Shown: in pieces, positions 1-5,186 of the stretch
Layout of the letters: each line of letters begins with the position of its first letter
Numbering within the stretch: position 1 is the first letter of the stretch
Assembly (NCBI GenBank): GCA_035527455.1
Contig: DATLAN010000342.1
Location: forward strand, 1 to 7,742
Reading direction: 5' to 3'
DNA from: DATLAN01 sp035527455
GTDB lineage: Bacteria > Planctomycetota > Planctomycetia > Pirellulales > Thermoguttaceae
DNA: 7,742 nt
Program-made: the position numbers and the translations under genes
The notes under the pieces: model-generated
Database searches by the model: none
Told to the model about the DNA's origin: nothing
Seen by the model: only the letters and a program-made list of their open reading frames with translations

Positions 1-5
1 CGCAC

Positions 6-36
6 CCCGCCCTTCGTTCCTCAGGGCGTGCCACCC
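6..36 (-). repeat. REP-like 31-bp palindromic repeat, copy C
   Basis: This is a third copy of the 31-bp unit found twice at 3879-3955, in the same orientation as the 3925-3955 copy. Read on the minus strand it is GGGTGG, then a stem AGGGCGTG/CACGCCCT-type palindrome around a 9-nt loop. It differs from the other copies at a single position (C instead of A at 7), which introduces one mismatch in the stem. It lies about 50 bp beyond the 3' end of the dehydrogenase gene, an intergenic 3'-flank position typical of REP elements. No T-tract follows it, so it is not a canonical terminator. Confidence 0.8.
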
Positions 37-84
37 CCGCGACATCCCGGGTTTCATGCCAAACCGCCGCAATACCGATTGGTG

Positions 85-1125
85 CTACGAGCCCAAATCG
101 ATCACCGCCTTGATCACCCCGTCGCGGTAATCGGCGACCAGCTTGAACGCCTCTTCGATCTGCCCGAGCGGGAAGCGATGGGTCAGCAGCGGGGCAGGGT
201 CGATCCGGCCTTCGGCGATCATCTCGATCACCGGGGCCACGCAGTCCTTCTGCCGCCGGACGTTCTTGAAGGTCAGCTCGCTGCGCCGCATCGTGTGGAC
301 GTCGAAACTCACCTGCGGGGTGGGCGGGATGCCGACCATCACGAGCGTGCCGCCGGGCGCGAGCAATCGCTGGGCCTGGTCGATGCACGCCGGGTCGCCG
401 GAACACTCGAACACGCGGTCCAGCCCCAACGGTTCTCGCTCGATGACGGCCGCCGTCACGTCGTCGCGCCGGGCGTTGCCCGTCCAATCGGCACCGCATC
501 GCCTGGCCGCTTCCAATCGCGCGTCGATCAGATCGGTCACGTAGATCGAGCAATCCGCGGCGGCCTTGGCACAAAGCAGCACGCTCAGCCCGATCGGACC
601 GGCTCCCAGGATGGCGATCCGCGCGCCGGGCCGGACGTCGCCCAATCGGACCGAGTACAGCCCGATCGAAAGCGGCTCGGCCAGGGCGGCCTGCTCCAGC
701 GTCATGCTTTCGGGGATCTTGAAGCAGTTCTCGGCTGGCAGGACGCGATATTCGGCCAACGCACCGAGTGCTTCGCCGGGACAGGCCATGAACTGGAGAT
801 TCCGGCAGGTGTTCGGCCGCCCGGAGCGACACTGGTCGCACCGGCCGCAGACGATGGCCGGATCGACGGCCACGCGATCGCCCGGGCGGAGCCCCGCGAC
901 CGCCGAGCCCGTCGCCATCACGGTTCCCGCACATTCGTGTCCGACGGTGGCCGGATATTCGATCACCTGGTCGCCGATCCGTCCCCGCAGATAATAGTGC
1001 ACGTCCGACCCGCAGACGCCCACCCGATCGATCCGCACCAGCACGTCGCCGGGCCGCTTCAGCGTCGGCTCGGGCTCGTCGCGGATTTCCAGTCGTTCGA
1101 TCGCGGTGAAGTAGGCCACTTTCAT
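85..1125 (-). CDS. Zinc-dependent medium-chain dehydrogenase, sorbitol/xylitol dehydrogenase-like
   Basis: This is probably a cytoplasmic NAD-dependent polyol dehydrogenase that oxidises a sugar alcohol such as sorbitol or xylitol to the ketose. The 346-aa length is normal for the family. The N-terminal GroES-like domain carries the catalytic zinc ligands C38 (VCGSDVHYY) and H63-E64 (GHE), with E150 in the LAEPLSIG motif typical of polyol dehydrogenases. A structural zinc site is complete (C93, C96, C99, C107). The Rossmann motif GAGPIG is at 174-179, and D198 after the second strand favours NAD over NADP. The phrase GSDVHYYLRGRIGD closely resembles sorbitol dehydrogenases, but threonine dehydrogenase or another MDR alcohol dehydrogenase cannot be excluded. 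The ATG at 1125 has GAGGA 7 nt upstream. The gene is separated from coaX by a 103-bp gap holding a large inverted repeat, and I see no clear promoter of its own. Confidence 0.93.
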   Translation of the reverse strand: MKVAYFTAIERLEIRDEPEPTLKRPGDVLVRIDRVGVCGSDVHYYLRGRIGDQVIEYPATVGHECAGTVMATGSAVAGLRPGDRVAVDPAIVCGRCDQCRSGRPNTCRNLQFMACPGEALGALAEYRVLPAENCFKIPESMTLEQAALAEPLSIGLYSVRLGDVRPGARIAILGAGPIGLSVLLCAKAAADCSIYVTDLIDARLEAARRCGADWTGNARRDDVTAAVIEREPLGLDRVFECSGDPACIDQAQRLLAPGGTLVMVGIPPTPQVSFDVHTMRRSELTFKNVRRQKDCVAPVIEMIAEGRIDPAPLLTHRFPLGQIEEAFKLVADYRDGVIKAVIDLGS

Positions 1126-1150
1126 CCGGATATCCTCACGGGATTCACCC

Positions 1151-1213
1151 GTAGCTGGATTCGCAAGAATTCAGCCATCATGCGAAGAACCGAATTCTTG
1201 CGAATCCGGCTAC
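1151..1213. repeat. 63-bp element with 22-bp GTAG-ended inverted repeats
   Basis: Arms at 1151-1172 and 1192-1213 are inverted copies matching at 21 of 22 positions (T/C difference at the sixth base), around a 19-nt centre. Each arm starts GTAGC(T/C)GG when read inward and ends in an EcoRI-like GAATTC. A GTAG at the foot of a palindrome is the hallmark of REP sequences mobilised by RAYT (TnpA-REP) transposases, so a BIME or small MITE is likely. CCC flanks both ends (1148-1150 and 1214-1216) and could be a short target duplication, though three bases is weak. As RNA it would form a long hairpin between coaX and the dehydrogenase gene. There is no T-tract on either side, so it is not a standard terminator, but it could stabilise the 3' end or reduce read-through. 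Confidence 0.88.
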
Positions 1214-1228
1214 CCCAACGACTCCCCT

Positions 1229-2014
1229 TCACGGCTCGGCCGCCAACGCGATTCCCGCCAGGGTCAGATGCGGCACGTATCGGGCGTGCCGGCCGATCAG
1301 CGCGGCCACGCTCGGCCCGGCGCCCCCGGTCATGAAGACCTCCGGTTCCGCGGCGAACTCACGGCAGAACTGCCCGATCAACTCGCGAATCGCGCCCACG
1401 GCAAGCCAGAACAGTCCCGATCGCATGGCCGCGACGGTCGAGGTGCCCAGCGCCGGCGGCGGCTCGGCCAGTTCGGACATCTCGATCAGCGGCAGCAGGT
1501 CGGTGAACTCGTACATCGCCCGGGCCGACATGGCGATGCCCGGCAGGATGGCCCCGCCCTGAAACACTCCGTCGGCCGAGACGAGATCGACGGTGATGGC
1601 CGAACCGAGGTCGGCGACCACGGCCGGCCGGTCACGGCGACGGAGGCGGTTGGCGGCCACGGCGCTGAGCAATCGATCGATGCCCACCATGTCCGGCCGC
1701 TCGACCGCGGCGGTGATCGGCAGATCGTCGGCGGCCAGCAGCGTCAGCGGATCGTCCTGCCGGTGCGTCCGCAGCCAATCCAGCAGTTGGGTCGTCGCCG
1801 GGCGATTCACGCTGCCGATCCACCAGGGGACGTCGCGTGGCGGAATGCTCTCAAGCCACTCTCCCAGCCGGTCCCACTGAGGCTGCCGATCGTCGAAGGT
1901 GAACGTCGAAACCGGCTCCGGCAACCCGTCACCGGCAGGGCCATCGAACCGCCCCAGCTTGGTTCGGGCGTTGCCGATGTCGACGGCGATCAGCGGGAAG
2001 GGGACCTTAGCCAA
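1229..2014 (-). CDS. coaX: Type III pantothenate kinase (CoaX)
   Basis: The enzyme phosphorylates pantothenate with ATP, the first step of coenzyme A synthesis, in the cytoplasm. The 261-aa length fits the family, an ASKHA-fold acetate-kinase-like enzyme. Visible motifs are the N-terminal phosphate motif AVDIGNARTK (D12, G14, N15), the GIDRL motif at 111-115 with the expected catalytic D113, the second phosphate motif DLGSAITVD at 135-143, GGAILPGI at 153-160 and TGGAG at 229-233. Two positions differ from the usual consensus: GNT reads GNA and DLGT reads DLGS. These look conservative, so activity is still expected. The start is TTG at 2014, chosen because GGAGGTGA stands just upstream and because it places DIGN at residue 12, as in relatives. 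It overlaps the end of the HicB-like gene by 8 bp in another frame, suggesting translational coupling. Confidence 0.94.
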   Translation of the reverse strand: MAKVPFPLIAVDIGNARTKLGRFDGPAGDGLPEPVSTFTFDDRQPQWDRLGEWLESIPPRDVPWWIGSVNRPATTQLLDWLRTHRQDDPLTLLAADDLPITAAVERPDMVGIDRLLSAVAANRLRRRDRPAVVADLGSAITVDLVSADGVFQGGAILPGIAMSARAMYEFTDLLPLIEMSELAEPPPALGTSTVAAMRSGLFWLAVGAIRELIGQFCREFAAEPEVFMTGGAGPSVAALIGRHARYVPHLTLAGIALAAEP

Positions 2015-2207
2015 GCGTCACCTCCACTTCGCGGACCTCTTGTCCGGCGGTCATTTTGTCAACGGATCCCAAGTATTCCTCGATGGCGCTGCGAATGTTG
2101 GCCAGGGCTTCTTCTTCGGTTGCCCCTTGGCTCCAGCAGCCTCGCAGTCCCGGACAGTGGACGGTGTAACCGTCTTCATTCTTGCTGAGCACGACCTTGT
2201 ATCGCAT
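2007..2207 (-). CDS. HicB-like small protein (orphan antitoxin family)
   Basis: This 66-aa protein has the pattern of the HicB N-terminal domain: a strand MRYKVVLSKNEDGYTVHCP, then GLRGCWSQGAT, then the helix EEEALANIRSAIEEYL. The order 'edG-y-v-P-l-GC-s-G-T-eEAl-ni-AI-eyl' is characteristic. In complete type II systems HicB neutralises the HicA ribonuclease and carries a C-terminal DNA-binding domain. Here the C-terminus ends soon after the helix (EVREVEVTLG), with no helix-turn-helix or ribbon-helix-helix tail, and no HicA is found in the 76 bp upstream or downstream. It is therefore more likely a solitary HicB-fold protein of unknown partner than half of a working toxin-antitoxin pair. The ATG at 2207 has AAGGA 4 nt upstream. 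The 3' end overlaps coaX by 8 bp. Confidence 0.85.
   Translation of the reverse strand: MRYKVVLSKNEDGYTVHCPGLRGCWSQGATEEEALANIRSAIEEYLGSVDKMTAGQEVREVEVTLG
2018..2025 (-). promoter_or_regulatory. Ribosome binding site of coaX, GGAGGTGA
   Basis: Read on the minus strand this is GGAGGTGA, with the GGAGG core 6 nt before the TTG at 2014-2012. It lies inside the last codons of the upstream HicB-like gene. The near-perfect match to the anti-Shine-Dalgarno sequence decides the otherwise doubtful TTG start and points to coupled translation with the upstream gene. Confidence 0.8.
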
Positions 2208-2255
2208 GCTTTCCTTGAAAAAACGGGCTTCACTGTCAACAGGTCCACGCCCCGG

Positions 2256-2283
2256 AAAAAGACCCGCAGAACATCAATTCTGC
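2256..2283 (-). terminator. Possible weak terminator after obg
   Basis: Immediately after the obg stop codon the minus strand folds as GCAGAA-TTGATG-TTCTGC, a perfect 6-bp stem with a 6-nt loop (2283-2266). It is followed by GGGTC and then TTTTT (2260-2256). The 5-nt gap between stem and T-run makes it suboptimal, so partial termination or an RNA 3'-end stabiliser is as likely as full termination. Confidence 0.4.
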
Positions 2284-3288
2284 TTACCACGCATCATTCT
2301 TCTCGACGTCCAGCGTCCTGGCGATCTTCCCGACCAGCGTATTGAGTCCCTCTCCGGTGACGGCGGAGATCAGCAGCACTTCGCAGCCCAGCTCGTCGGC
2401 CAGCTTGGCTTGTACGTCCCGGCCGCCGGGCAGATCGGCCTTGGTGACGGTCACGATTTCCGGGCGCCGGCCGAGCGATTCGTCGTGTTTTTTCAATTCT
2501 TCTCGGATCGCCCGATAGTTGGCCAGCGGTTCGGTGCCGTCGGTCGGCTGCGGCTCGACGAGATGGACGAGAATGCCGGCCCGTTCGATGTGCCGCAGGA
2601 ACTCGTGCCCCAGGCCGACGCCGGCGTGGGCCCCTTCGATCAGGCCCGGAATGTCGGCCATGATGAACGAACGGTCGCGATCGATCTGCACCCGTCCGAG
2701 GTTGGGATGCTTGGTGGTAAAGGGATAGGCCGCGATCTCGGGCCGCGCGCGGGAGAGGCGGCTTAGGAGCGTGCTCTTGCCGGCGTTGGGCTTGCCGAGA
2801 AGTCCCACGTCGGCGATGACTTTCAGTTCCAGGTGGACCGTGCGGGCTTCGCCCGGGTCGCCGGGGGTCGATTGGCGGGGGGCCTGGTTGGTGGCCGACT
2901 TGAACCGCGTGTTGCCCTTGCCCCTTTTTCCGCCTCGTGCCGCCGTGACCCGATCGCCGTCGGCGGCCAGGTCCTTCAGCAGGAAGCCGTGCCGGGCGTC
3001 CTTCACGATCGTGCCCGGCGGAACGTAAATCAACAGATCCTCGGCAGTGGCCCCGTGACAGTTGGCACCACCTCCGTGCTGGCCGCTCTTGGCTTTCCAG
3101 TGCTTGCGATGGGCCAGCGGCGTGAGGCTATCGACGCCCTCTCGGGCGACCACGATCACGCTTCCGCCGTCTCCGCCGTCGCCGCCGTCGGGCCCGCCGC
3201 GAGGCACGTACTTCTCCCGCCGGAAGCTGACGCAGCCATCCCCGCCCTTGCCGGCCTCGACGTAGATTTCGACTTCATCGACGAACAT
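2284..3288 (-). CDS. obg: Obg/CgtA family ribosome-assembly GTPase
   Basis: Obg is an essential GTPase that binds the 50S subunit, acts in its late assembly and links to stress signalling. The N-terminal glycine-rich Obg fold spans about 1-158 (MFVDEVEIYVEAGKGGDG, then GGPDGGDGGDGGSV). The G domain follows: G1 GKPNAGKS 165-172, the switch I region YPFTTKHPNLG 188-198, G3 DIPGLIEGA 212-220, G4 TKAD 282-285 and G5 SAVTGEG 308-314. G4 has threonine where most Obg proteins have asparagine (NKxD), a known type of variation in GTPases. At 334 aa it stops right after the G domain, without the C-terminal OCT domain of Firmicutes or the acidic tail of proteobacterial ObgE. The ATG at 3288 gives the canonical MFVDE start, though its ribosome binding site is weak. 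It follows rpmA after 110 bp containing a terminator. Confidence 0.97.
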   Translation of the reverse strand: MFVDEVEIYVEAGKGGDGCVSFRREKYVPRGGPDGGDGGDGGSVIVVAREGVDSLTPLAHRKHWKAKSGQHGGGANCHGATAEDLLIYVPPGTIVKDARHGFLLKDLAADGDRVTAARGGKRGKGNTRFKSATNQAPRQSTPGDPGEARTVHLELKVIADVGLLGKPNAGKSTLLSRLSRARPEIAAYPFTTKHPNLGRVQIDRDRSFIMADIPGLIEGAHAGVGLGHEFLRHIERAGILVHLVEPQPTDGTEPLANYRAIREELKKHDESLGRRPEIVTVTKADLPGGRDVQAKLADELGCEVLLISAVTGEGLNTLVGKIARTLDVEKNDAW

Positions 3289-3334
3289 TGCGGCCCCAAT
3301 TCGCGGAATCGAGGTTCCTTCCCATCATCATCAC

Positions 3335-3366
3335 AAACAAAAAGGGGCAGCCCGACGAGCCACCCC
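3335..3366 (-). terminator. Rho-independent terminator between rpmA and obg
   Basis: On the minus strand GGGGTGGC (3366-3359) pairs with GCTGCCCC (3351-3344) over all 8 positions, counting two G-U wobbles, around a 7-nt loop TCGTCGG. It is followed at once by TTTTTGTTT (3343-3335). This is a textbook intrinsic terminator. It lies 33 bp after the rpmA stop codon and 47 bp before obg, so it should limit cotranscription of this usually coupled pair. Confidence 0.88.
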
Positions 3367-3398
3367 TCAAAATAGGCGCAATCCGAGTAGGTCCACGC

Positions 3399-3647
3399 CT
3401 AGACCGTCTCCATCACGTTGATCCGCCTTCCGCCGCGGTCGAACTTGACGTAGCCGTCAATCAGAGCGTAAAGCGTGTAGTCGTTTCCTTGGCCGACCCC
3501 CTTGCCGGGGTGGAACTTGGTACCCACCTGGCGGACGAGGATGTTGCCGGCAATGACCCGCTGGCCGCCGAATCGTTTCACGCCGCGACGCTGGGCGTTG
3601 CTGTCGCGGCCGTTGCGGCTGGACCCTTGTCCCTTCTTGTGTGCCAT
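3399..3647 (-). CDS. rpmA: 50S ribosomal protein bL27
   Basis: bL27 is a small basic protein of the large ribosomal subunit whose N-terminal tail reaches the peptidyl transferase centre. The 82-aa protein starts MAHKKGQGSSRNGRDSNAQR, the family's signature start, and continues with RRGVKRFGGQ and GNILVRQVGTKFHPG. There is no cleavable N-terminal extension of the Firmicutes kind. The ATG at 3647 is preferred over a TTG one codon upstream (3650), because MAHKKG is universal and the AGAGGA ribosome binding site fits it. The usual upstream partner rplU (bL21) is absent: the preceding 344 bp have no gene. A promoter is visible at 3777-3805 and an intrinsic terminator follows the gene, so it may form its own transcription unit. 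Confidence 0.98.
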   Translation of the reverse strand: MAHKKGQGSSRNGRDSNAQRRGVKRFGGQRVIAGNILVRQVGTKFHPGKGVGQGNDYTLYALIDGYVKFDRGGRRINVMETV

Positions 3648-3730
3648 CAAAGCTTCCTCTCAAGCAGATTCTCTTCTCCCGCTCACGCCGTGGCCGGAGC
3701 GAAATGTCTTACGAGCAAAGGGGTTAGGTC

Positions 3731-3744
3731 GCGAGTCACCTCGC
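3731..3744 (-). promoter_or_regulatory. Stem-loop in the rpmA leader
   Basis: In the predicted rpmA leader the minus strand reads GCGAG-GTGA-CTCGC, a 5-bp stem closed by a GUGA loop of the stable GNRA class. Flanking GGT and ACC could extend it across mismatches. It lies about 85 nt before the start codon, too far to mask the ribosome binding site directly. A role in autoregulation by a ribosomal protein is only a guess. Confidence 0.35.
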
Positions 3745-3776
3745 CGCACCCAGCGTCCCCCCGCAGCAAACATATT

Positions 3777-3805
3777 ATTGTATCAGCGCGCCCGCCAGGG
3801 ATCAA
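3777..3805 (-). promoter_or_regulatory. Sigma70-type promoter for rpmA
   Basis: The minus strand shows TTGATC (3805-3800) as the -35 box, a 17-bp spacer, and TACAAT (3782-3777) as the -10 box, followed by an AT-rich start region. The -35 matches 4 of 6 and the -10 matches 5 of 6 consensus bases at optimal spacing, in an otherwise GC-rich background. Transcription would begin near 3770, giving a leader of about 120 nt before rpmA. It supports independent expression of rpmA. Confidence 0.65.
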
Positions 3806-3830
3806 CCTCTGCAAATTCGCCATGCACTGG

Positions 3831-3846
3831 AACACTCGAAAGTGTT
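3831..3846. repeat. Perfect 6-bp hairpin with UUCG loop
   Basis: The minus strand reads AACACT-TTCG-AGTGTT, a perfect 6-bp inverted repeat with a UUCG tetraloop. It lies 25 bp upstream of the predicted rpmA -35 box. A further ACACTTT at 3865-3871 is an inverted match to AAAGTGT at 3839-3845, so two alternative pairings exist. No T-tract follows, so it is not a normal terminator. As double-stranded DNA it could equally be an operator. Confidence 0.5.
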
Positions 3847-3878
3847 TGCGCAAGAATAGCTTGTACACTTTTTGGCGA

Positions 3879-3909
3879 GGGTGGCACGCCCTGAGGAACG
3901 AAGGGCGTG
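3879..3909 (+). repeat. REP-like 31-bp palindromic repeat, copy A
   Basis: The unit reads GGGTGG, stem CACGCCCT (3885-3892), loop GAGGAACGA, stem AGGGCGTG (3902-3909). The stem is a perfect 8-bp pair. It is an exact inverted copy of 3925-3955, with a 15-bp spacer between them. Palindrome plus a short conserved foot sequence is REP architecture, and the head-to-head pair is BIME-like. Confidence 0.88.
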
Positions 3910-3924
3910 GAAAACCTGCCAAAA

Positions 3925-3955
3925 CACGCCCTTCGTTCCTCAGGGCGTGCCACCC
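3925..3955 (-). repeat. REP-like 31-bp palindromic repeat, copy B
   Basis: This is the exact reverse complement of copy A (31 of 31 bases). Together, 3879-3955 could fold either as two small 8-bp hairpins or as one 31-bp hairpin with a 15-nt loop. The pair sits 37 bp beyond the 3' end of the secreted-protein gene and before the rpmA promoter, where it could protect the upstream mRNA 3' end or hinder read-through. Confidence 0.88.
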
Positions 3956-3985
3956 CATTGAACAAGATTCATGTGGTCTCGGCAA

Positions 3986-4003
3986 GCCGGCCTAGCGGCC
4001 GGC
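3986..4003 (-). promoter_or_regulatory. GC hairpin overlapping a stop codon
   Basis: The minus strand reads GCCGGCC-GCTA-GGCCGGC, a perfect 7-bp all-GC stem with a 4-nt loop. The TAG stop codon of the secreted-protein gene (3994-3992) straddles the loop and the second arm. No T-tract follows. It may be a factor-dependent 3'-end structure, or simply GC-rich chance. Confidence 0.45.
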
Positions 4004-5089
4004 AGAATCGACCGGCCGCACGGACGGCAGGTAGACCCACTCGTAGTCCGACTCTCGGGCCTTGCCCGGACTATCGGCCACATCGACCGGAATCCCGTAG
4101 CGGATTTCCCGTTCGTGCTGGAGAAAAACGTCGCCGGGTCGCCAGAAATTGATCTTGAGGATCTTGTGCCAGATCCACCGGTACTGTTCCAGCGGGATCG
4201 CGTTCTCGTCCTTGCTCGGGTCGTTCTTCCACTCGTTGTAGACCTTCGCATACAGCGTGGGATCGTCCTTCCACTTGTAGGCGTTGGTCAATCCCTGGAC
4301 GTAAACCGAGAAGCGGTCGATCCGCGGATCGACGCCTTCCTCTCCCTGCTGGGTTGCGCCGATCCAGGTGGCCACGCCCCAGACGGTTTCGCCCGGCGCG
4401 ATCATCCGGCACATTTCGACCGTGTTGTAGAACGGTCGCTTGCGGTCCTCCCGCGAGCGGATCGAATCGACGGCGATGGGGATGACCTGGTCCGGATAGA
4501 CGGCGCTGAAACCGGCGGCTTCTCCTTTGGACGACTCGCGGCCTTCCAGCAGGAAGGTCGGAATGAACCGGACGGGCCTGTTCGTACACTTGACCTTGTA
4601 AGTGCCGTCGGGGGCCTTCAGCGGTTCGACCCAGCCGGTCTGCGGCGGCGGGCTCTTGTCGATCGGGTTCCCGCCCGCGTCCAACTCCAGGTTCAAGACC
4701 TCCTCCCGAATGACCTTGTTCGACACGCTGTAGACCATGTACCAAGTCAACGTCTTCTTCATCGTCCCGTCGGCCTGGGGAATATCGACCCAGATCATCC
4801 GCATCGGCTTGAACTGAAACTCCAACGCCCAGACGTTGTGGCGGAAGGGCACCTGCTCGGCCCACCGGAACTCGGGATGGGCCGTCAACAATTCCACGAC
4901 GTTGTGACGGCTGAACGATTCTCTGAGTTCCCGGGCGTTGTCCACCGTGAGCATCACGCCGAGCGCGAGTTCGCGATACCCGGTTTCACCCTGCTCGGGT
5001 GCCGGCTGCTGAGCCGCCGCCGGCAAACAAACCACAGCCACGGCGGCCAAAGCGCCAAACCACGTCCACGCGCACACTATCCGCTTCAT
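3992..5089 (-). CDS. Secreted protein of unknown function
   Basis: I do not recognise this 365-aa protein. It starts with a clear Sec signal peptide: MKR, a hydrophobic stretch at about 4-25 and a likely signal peptidase I site at AAA-QQ (26/27). It is not a lipoprotein, because C21 is preceded by AVV rather than a lipobox. The mature part is hydrophilic, rich in aromatic residues and has no further membrane segment. Notable stretches are FKPMRMIWVDIPQADG (93-108), LTWYMVYSVSNKV (114-126), VDPRIDRFSVYVQGLTNAYKW (253-273) and YRWIWHKILKINFWRPGD (303-320). The alternation of polar and hydrophobic residues suggests mostly beta structure. It probably acts in the periplasm or cell envelope. It has its own predicted promoter and a structured leader, is flanked by apparent ends of transcription, and so looks monocistronic. 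The N-terminal signal fixes the ATG at 5089. Confidence 0.85.
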   Translation of the reverse strand: MKRIVCAWTWFGALAAVAVVCLPAAAQQPAPEQGETGYRELALGVMLTVDNARELRESFSRHNVVELLTAHPEFRWAEQVPFRHNVWALEFQFKPMRMIWVDIPQADGTMKKTLTWYMVYSVSNKVIREEVLNLELDAGGNPIDKSPPPQTGWVEPLKAPDGTYKVKCTNRPVRFIPTFLLEGRESSKGEAAGFSAVYPDQVIPIAVDSIRSREDRKRPFYNTVEMCRMIAPGETVWGVATWIGATQQGEEGVDPRIDRFSVYVQGLTNAYKWKDDPTLYAKVYNEWKNDPSKDENAIPLEQYRWIWHKILKINFWRPGDVFLQHEREIRYGIPVDVADSPGKARESDYEWVYLPSVRPVDSAGR

Positions 5090-5118
5090 TGGGGGATTCT
5101 CGCTATCTTCAAGGTCAG

Positions 5119-5157
5119 CCGGGCAACATATCGTCCGGGAAAAGCCGAGTTGCCCGG
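5119..5157 (-). promoter_or_regulatory. Stem-loop in the leader of the secreted-protein gene
   Basis: A perfect 9-bp inverted repeat, CCGGGCAAC and GTTGCCCGG, encloses a 21-nt loop. It lies inside the roughly 90-nt leader predicted from the promoter at 5187-5216 and ends 30 nt before the ATG. The loop itself contains TCCGGGA, similar to the stem sequence, so an alternative fold is possible. It matches no riboswitch class I know. Confidence 0.5.
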
Positions 5158-5186
5158 GAAAGTCTACTTTACCACTCAGCCTATTT

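Larger units (their letters stand above)
3648..3991. other. 344-bp intergenic region before rpmA
   Basis: No credible gene is found here on either strand, and in particular no rplU. From right to left it holds the hairpin overlapping the upstream stop codon, a head-to-head pair of 31-bp palindromic repeats, a group of ACACT/AGTGT motifs including a 6-bp hairpin, a sigma70-type promoter, and a roughly 120-nt leader of rpmA with a small stem-loop. Open frames across it arise from translating the repeats and contain the artefactual peptide WHALRNEGR or its reverse-frame equivalents. Confidence 0.75.

Noticed and set aside
28..1335. 435-aa open frame on the plus strand
   Set aside because: It lies opposite the clearly real dehydrogenase and runs over the inverted repeat. 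Its Arg/Pro/His-rich composition is typical of antisense frames in GC-rich DNA.
2208..2240. Perfect TTGACA (minus strand) upstream of the HicB-like gene
   Set aside because: No acceptable -10 box lies 16-18 bp downstream; the sequence there is AAGGAA and the ribosome binding site.
2007..2283. Complete HicAB toxin-antitoxin module
   Set aside because: There is no room for hicA upstream (76 bp), coaX follows directly downstream, and the HicB-like protein lacks a DNA-binding tail.
3849..3857. CGCAAGAAT shared with the 22-bp arm at 1162-1170
   Set aside because: Only 9 bases match and the flanks differ, so it cannot be distinguished from chance or from a heavily decayed copy.
3683..3985. 100-aa minus-strand frame containing GWHALRNEGR
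   Set aside because: The peptide is a translation of the 31-bp palindromic repeat; the frame overlaps the promoter and has no coding character.
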